Of a stretch of 31,928 nt of DNA, positions 29,093 through 31,928 are shown piece after piece (positions within the stretch are counted from its first letter, which is position 1; each line of letters opens with the position of its first letter). Made by a program: the position numbers and the translations under genes. This DNA is from a virus. The notes beneath the pieces are model-generated. The model did not search any database. It saw only the letters and a program-made list of their open reading frames with translations, and was not told the DNA's origin. The stretch spans positions 1-31,928 of IMG/VR virus record IMGVR_UViG_3300027671_000004; one strand, 5' to 3'.

Positions 29093-30285
29093 TCGCTCTA
29101 CTCGCAGCACTCCTGGCTACGGTTCCCGCCGCTTACACTCCACCCTCCTACGCCTGCGACGGGGTGACCACCGTCTACACCGTCACCTTCCCCTACCTGG
29201 CGTCGGCCGACGTGAAGGTCACCTCCACCACCGCCGGTCAGGTGACCACCACCCTGGTCCTGACCACTGACTACACGCTCTCGGTTACTAGTACCGCCAC
29301 TACCGCCTTGGTGACCTTGGCTGCAGGATCTCGATGCCCGGCTGGGTCTACCCTCAAGATTGCCCGCATCATGTCCTGCTCTCAGCCGACCAACTTGCGC
29401 ACTCAAGGGCAGTATCTCCCAGCTACTCATGAGTTGATGTTTGATCGCGCCATCATGTGTATGCAGCAGGTTCAGGCCCAACTCTCTGGCGCCCAGCCGA
29501 CCGTCAACTTCGGGCTCGCCAACACCTGGACCGCCACCCAGACCTTCACCCCCACCCCCAGCAACGACGCCTTGGTGGTCACCATCAGCAGCGGTTCTGG
29601 TCGGGGATTGGTGGTCAACACGGCTTCTGGTACCGCAGTACAGGCGACGGCAGGCACCACAGGTCGGGGAATCAGTGCAATTGGTGGGATCACGTCTGGA
29701 GTAGCTGGACAGTTCGACTCGGGAAACACCAACAACGGTGCTATCCGTATCGTAGGTATGACCAATGATCCTGTCGCGCCGGCTGATGGCGAGGTGTGGC
29801 TGAACCTCACTCAGCAGACTGCCAAGATGAGGATCAATGGTACGACCAACGTTTTCCTCGGTCAGCCTAGCGTAAGCGTGAACTCCGGCACCGGAGGTGG
29901 CGGACCCTTCATCACCGGTACCACCAACGTGGTGGTCTTTGGTTCGGTGCTGAAGAATTTCCCGGCCGGCTCCTATAGCACCGCCACTGGGGAATTCACC
30001 GTCCCAGCGGGAAGAGGCGGCGATTACTACGTCAGTTCCTGCGTGTCCTGGAACAACGCGAACGCGAGCATTGGAATTCTTCAGATCGATGTGGCGGGAA
30101 TAGTGCAGATGGACTCTATCAGCAGCAACTACTCTGCATTGGAATCGACCTGCGTCTCCGGGGTCGTCCAAGCCGCTGCCGCGCAGCTTATCGATGTACG
30201 TGTCTTCCAGAGTTCTGGTAGCAACCAGGCACTCACCAGCACCACCTCAGACAACTGGATGGTCATTCGTCGCCTAGGCGACTAA
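29089..30285 (+). CDS. Tail fibre with T7-fibre-like N-domain, C1q-like C-domain and a signal-peptide-like start (398 aa)
   Basis: The receptor-contacting fibre. Residues 20-130 (YACDGVTTVYTVTFPYLASADVKVTS, DYTLS, VTLAAGSRCPAGSTLKIAR) follow the T7-type fibre N-domain that attaches to the tail. Residues about 145-260 are Gly/Thr/Ser-rich shaft. Residues 283-397 (FTVPAGRGGDYYVSSCVSW, ASIGILQIDVAGIVQ, LIDVRVFQSSG, WMVIRRLG) look like a C1q/TNF jelly-roll. The first 16 residues, MIALLAALLATVPAAY, resemble a signal peptide, unusual for a fibre. Six cysteines are present. The ATG overlaps the preceding stop as ATGA. Confidence 0.78.
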   Translation: MIALLAALLATVPAAYTPPSYACDGVTTVYTVTFPYLASADVKVTSTTAGQVTTTLVLTTDYTLSVTSTATTALVTLAAGSRCPAGSTLKIARIMSCSQPTNLRTQGQYLPATHELMFDRAIMCMQQVQAQLSGAQPTVNFGLANTWTATQTFTPTPSNDALVVTISSGSGRGLVVNTASGTAVQATAGTTGRGISAIGGITSGVAGQFDSGNTNNGAIRIVGMTNDPVAPADGEVWLNLTQQTAKMRINGTTNVFLGQPSVSVNSGTGGGGPFITGTTNVVVFGSVLKNFPAGSYSTATGEFTVPAGRGGDYYVSSCVSWNNANASIGILQIDVAGIVQMDSISSNYSALESTCVSGVVQAAAAQLIDVRVFQSSGSNQALTSTTSDNWMVIRRLGD

Positions 30286-30294
30286 GGAGATCAT

Positions 30295-30765
30295 GTGAAG
30301 CGTCTTCTACTCGTTCTCTTCCTGCTCGCTCTTCCCGTTTCTGCTGGGCTCCCCGGCGTCCAGACTCTCCCCGGTGGCGAGGCTGGCGTCACGGTCGGAG
30401 ACCCCTGCGTCTCCACTGGGATCGTCAAGTCCAGCGTCCCGGTCAACGTCGTCACCGTCGCCACCACCCAGCTGGTTGCTCTCTCCGGCACCCAGACCAT
30501 CTACGTGTGCGGGTTCCAACTCTCCCTCACCGGGGCCACCACCAACACCACTGCTCAGTTCGAGTACGGCACCGGAGCCGCCTGCGGCACCGGCACCACC
30601 GTGTTGACCGGAGCGATGGGCGGCAACTCGGCTACCAGCGCGGTGGTGGTTGACATGCCGCCCGCCTCGACCCAGCTGAAGACGCCGGCCGGCAACGCGC
30701 TCTGCCTGGTCTCGGCCGGAACCACCGTTTCGATCCAGGGCTTCGTTACTTACGTGCAGATGTAA
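30295..30765 (+). CDS. Secreted Cys-containing beta-rich protein (156 aa)
   Basis: MKRLLLVLFLLALPVSAG is a textbook Sec signal peptide with likely cleavage after residue 17 or 18. The mature part is beta-rich and Thr/Gly/Ala-rich with four cysteines (38, 72, 97, 137) and blocks VVTVATTQLVALSGTQTIYVCGFQ, YGTGAACGTG and NALCLVSAGTTVSIQGFVTYVQ. This pattern recurs in phage/metagenome proteins of unknown function next to tail fibres. It would be exported and disulfide-bonded, so it may act at the host envelope or coat the outside of the cell. The start is GTG at 30295 with AAGGAG upstream. Confidence 0.65.
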   Translation: MKRLLLVLFLLALPVSAGLPGVQTLPGGEAGVTVGDPCVSTGIVKSSVPVNVVTVATTQLVALSGTQTIYVCGFQLSLTGATTNTTAQFEYGTGAACGTGTTVLTGAMGGNSATSAVVVDMPPASTQLKTPAGNALCLVSAGTTVSIQGFVTYVQM

Positions 30766-30776
30766 GGAGGGCCACC

Positions 30777-31016
30777 GTGAAGCGACTGCTGGCATCCGCG
30801 TTTCTTGCAGGGTCGATCAATGCAGCCGCGTTTACTGTGGACTCTAACCTCATCGGTGCGGTGGGTGCCCTGATTGCCACCGTCACCCTGACCATGGCGG
30901 TGGTGGCTTGGATAGACAAGCGCATCGCCAAGCAGCTTGAGCCAGTGCAGAAGCAGTTGGAGGAACTGAAAGAGATCATACTTAGGGCAGAATTGTCCGC
31001 TGAAAAGCGAGGCTGA
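30777..31016 (+). CDS. Small membrane protein with C-terminal coiled coil, lysis-region candidate (79 aa)
   Basis: A first hydrophobic stretch (LLASAFLAGSINAAAF) is followed by a clear membrane helix (NLIGAVGALIATVTLTMAVVAWI, residues 24-46) and a charged helical tail (KRIAKQLEPVQKQLEELKEIILRAELSAEKR). The layout suits a holin-like or spanin-like lysis protein, but it is not a recognised family. The start is GTG at 30777 with AAGGAGG upstream. It lies three bases before the peptidoglycan enzyme. Confidence 0.6.
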   Translation: MKRLLASAFLAGSINAAAFTVDSNLIGAVGALIATVTLTMAVVAWIDKRIAKQLEPVQKQLEELKEIILRAELSAEKRG

Positions 31017-31018
31017 CC

Positions 31019-31393
31019 ATGTGGCTTTACAAGCAGAAGACCGGCGGATTTTTCCACAACGACATCTGGCTGCACGATGGCTACTCCGGCTTCGGAGACC
31101 TGGGCAAGAACCGGCCCGGTGCCCAGAGCCAGGTGGGAATCGGCCCCATCCCGGTTGGCGCCTATATCATCGGTGGATTGGCTGACGAAGATCAGCACGG
31201 GCCAGTGGCTCTGCACCTCATTCCCGAGCCTGGTACCGAGACTTTCGGACGGAGCGGCTTCCTCATGCACGGCGACTCCCGAGAGCATTTTGGCAGCGCC
31301 TCGCATGGCTGCATCATCATGCCCCGTGAAGTGCGAGAAGCGTCAGAGGCTTCACGAGACCGACAACTCATTGTCATTTCTGGCAACGTATAG
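31019..31393 (+). CDS. DUF2778/L,D-transpeptidase-like peptidoglycan enzyme, probable endolysin (124 aa)
   Basis: The sequence shows GYSGFGDLGKNRPG, then VGIGPIPVGAYIIGG, then GRSGFLMHGDSREHFGSASHGCIIMPREVRE. This is the DUF2778/YkuD-like pattern: GPIPxGxY, HGD with the catalytic histidine (H84), and SxGCI with the catalytic cysteine (C98). The family has L,D-transpeptidase fold and includes peptidoglycan-cutting enzymes such as Tlde1 effectors. Here, among small membrane proteins at the end of the late region, it most likely degrades the cell wall at lysis. It has no signal peptide, so a holin would be needed. Confidence 0.75.
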   Translation: MWLYKQKTGGFFHNDIWLHDGYSGFGDLGKNRPGAQSQVGIGPIPVGAYIIGGLADEDQHGPVALHLIPEPGTETFGRSGFLMHGDSREHFGSASHGCIIMPREVREASEASRDRQLIVISGNV

Positions 31394-31401
31394 GAGGATC
31401 T

Positions 31402-31632
31402 ATGTGGACCTGGTTTGTCAACGCGCGGCACGCATTCTTCTACGATGAGCTTGCCTTCAAGCGCTGGGTTCGGGGTGGGTTGGGCTTCGCCGCCGGGGTA
31501 CTCACCCAAGTGGTGGCCGACTCGCTTTGGACGACTTGGAGCGCCAGGCAGTGGGTGCTCAAGTTGATCCCGGCAATGGTGATGTTCGCCGCCGGCTCCG
31601 TCACCGCTCCGGGAGCGAAGAAGCCGCAGTGA
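31402..31632 (+). CDS. Small two-span membrane protein, holin candidate (76 aa)
   Basis: MWTWFVNARHAFFYDELAFKRWVRGGLGFAAGVLTQVVADSLWTT is followed by a second hydrophobic stretch, LKLIPAMVMFAAGSVTAP, and a basic tail (GAKKPQ). Size, two membrane segments, charged tail and position next to the wall enzyme fit a holin; no named family is recognised. AGGAGG lies upstream of the ATG. Confidence 0.55.
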   Translation: MWTWFVNARHAFFYDELAFKRWVRGGLGFAAGVLTQVVADSLWTTWSARQWVLKLIPAMVMFAAGSVTAPGAKKPQ

Positions 31633-31724
31633 GCTTGCTGAAGACACTGCTCTTGATGCTGGCTGGGTTCAGCATCACCATGGCCTGGGTCCTCTTGACC
31701 TGGCTCTTGGAGGGCTACTCGTGA
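31629..31724 (+). CDS. Tiny membrane peptide (31 aa)
   Basis: GTG start at 31629 overlapping the previous stop as GTGA. The product MSLLKTLLLMLAGFSITMAWVLLTWLLEGYS is almost entirely one membrane helix. It is part of a chain of small overlapping membrane ORFs after the wall enzyme. The coupling and clean helix support it; function is unknown. Confidence 0.5.
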   Translation: MSLLKTLLLMLAGFSITMAWVLLTWLLEGYS

Positions 31725-31861
31725 GCATCGCCGGTTACGTCATCCTGGGATTGAGCATCCTGCTTAGCATGACCTTCCCCTTCCACCCCGCTCCGGTCGC
31801 CGCCGTCATCGCCATGATGTTGTGCGGAACGGCGCTGGTCCTGCGGGGGACCCTTAAGTGA
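31721..31861 (+). CDS. Small two-span membrane peptide (46 aa)
   Basis: GTG start at 31721, again a GTGA overlap with the stop before. Product MSIAGYVILGLSILLSMTFPFHPAPVAAVIAMMLCGTALVLRGTLK has two hydrophobic helices joined by a His/Pro turn. No family is recognised; a lysis or membrane-modifying role is possible from position. Confidence 0.5.
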   Translation: MSIAGYVILGLSILLSMTFPFHPAPVAAVIAMMLCGTALVLRGTLK

Positions 31862-31928
31862 TCCTCACCTGGTCACTCATCTGGGTCCTCTTCGGCCACC
31901 CCGACACGACCGGGAATGCCGCCATTGA
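31858..31928 (+). CDS. Start of a further small ORF, cut by the window edge
   Basis: GTG at 31858 overlaps the preceding stop as GTGA. The 23 visible codons read MILTWSLIWVLFGHPDTTGNAAI, with a hydrophobic beginning. The end is outside the window, so length and nature are unknown. Confidence 0.4.
   Translation, partial: MILTWSLIWVLFGHPDTTGNAAI

Noticed and set aside
27479-29110. Long minus-strand open frame (543 codons) opposite the giant ejection protein
   Set aside because: It is a GC-bias shadow with unnatural composition, and the plus-strand frame is continuous and better supported.
29089-30765. Diversity-generating retroelement like that of BPP-1, prompted by BPP-1-like head genes
   Set aside because: No reverse transcriptase, template repeat or adenine-biased variable repeat was seen in the window; the fibre ends in a C1q-like rather than C-type lectin domain.

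Overview
The window looks like about 32 kb of one tailed-phage genome of the short-tailed (podovirus) type. It is GC-rich, tightly packed and full of 1 to 4 base start/stop overlaps. The evidence is a complete virion gene set: terminase small and large subunits, portal, scaffold, major capsid protein, cement protein, two tail tubular proteins, a GNAT-like gp13-type protein, three internal virion (ejection) proteins and a tail fibre. The order from tail tube to fibre matches T7 genes 11 to 17. The head genes (portal of the head-to-tail connecting family, a Bbp19-like protein, a Bbp16-like cement protein) look more like Bordetella phage BPP-1 and epsilon15. No integrase, recombinase, polymerase or reverse transcriptase is visible. 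The bacterial host cannot be named from this sequence.

Left arm (1 to about 6,170, all leftward): small early-type genes, most of unknown function. They include two XRE-type helix-turn-helix proteins and, running off the left edge, a primase/helicase-type protein with a DUF3854-like (TOPRIM-related) segment. The arm is split into cassettes. Five of them start with a sigma70-like promoter whose -35/-10 spacer is filled by the 19-base palindrome (A/G/C)CATAGC-N5-GCTATG(T/C), or a slightly degenerate version. Three more copies of the palindrome lie in the control region. In three cassettes the stop codon of the upstream gene is the TGA of the next promoter's TTGACA. The first gene of the promoter-2807 operon contains an almost complete tRNA-Glu-like sequence in sense orientation inside its coding region.

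Centre (6,172 to 6,964): a divergent non-coding control region. In order it holds two tandem operators, five TGCGCA motifs, an AT-rich core bounded by a 41-base imperfect inverted repeat, another operator, two GC-rich hairpins and a rightward promoter candidate. It resembles a replication origin combined with a transcription switch.

Right arm (6,965 to the end, all rightward): a run of small accessory genes, then packaging, head, tail, ejection and fibre genes. The end holds a probable lysis region: a secreted Cys-containing protein, membrane proteins, a DUF2778/L,D-transpeptidase-like peptidoglycan enzyme, and a chain of tiny transmembrane ORFs linked by GTGA overlaps. The first gene of the right arm is a paralogue of the N-terminal domain of the tRNA-containing gene in the left arm, so both arms carry related ribbon-helix-helix-like proteins.

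Inferred working model: the palindromes form a regulon that controls early leftward transcription from several cassettes at once. The repressor or activator would be one of the HTH or RHH-like proteins. The right arm is expressed later as a long operon.
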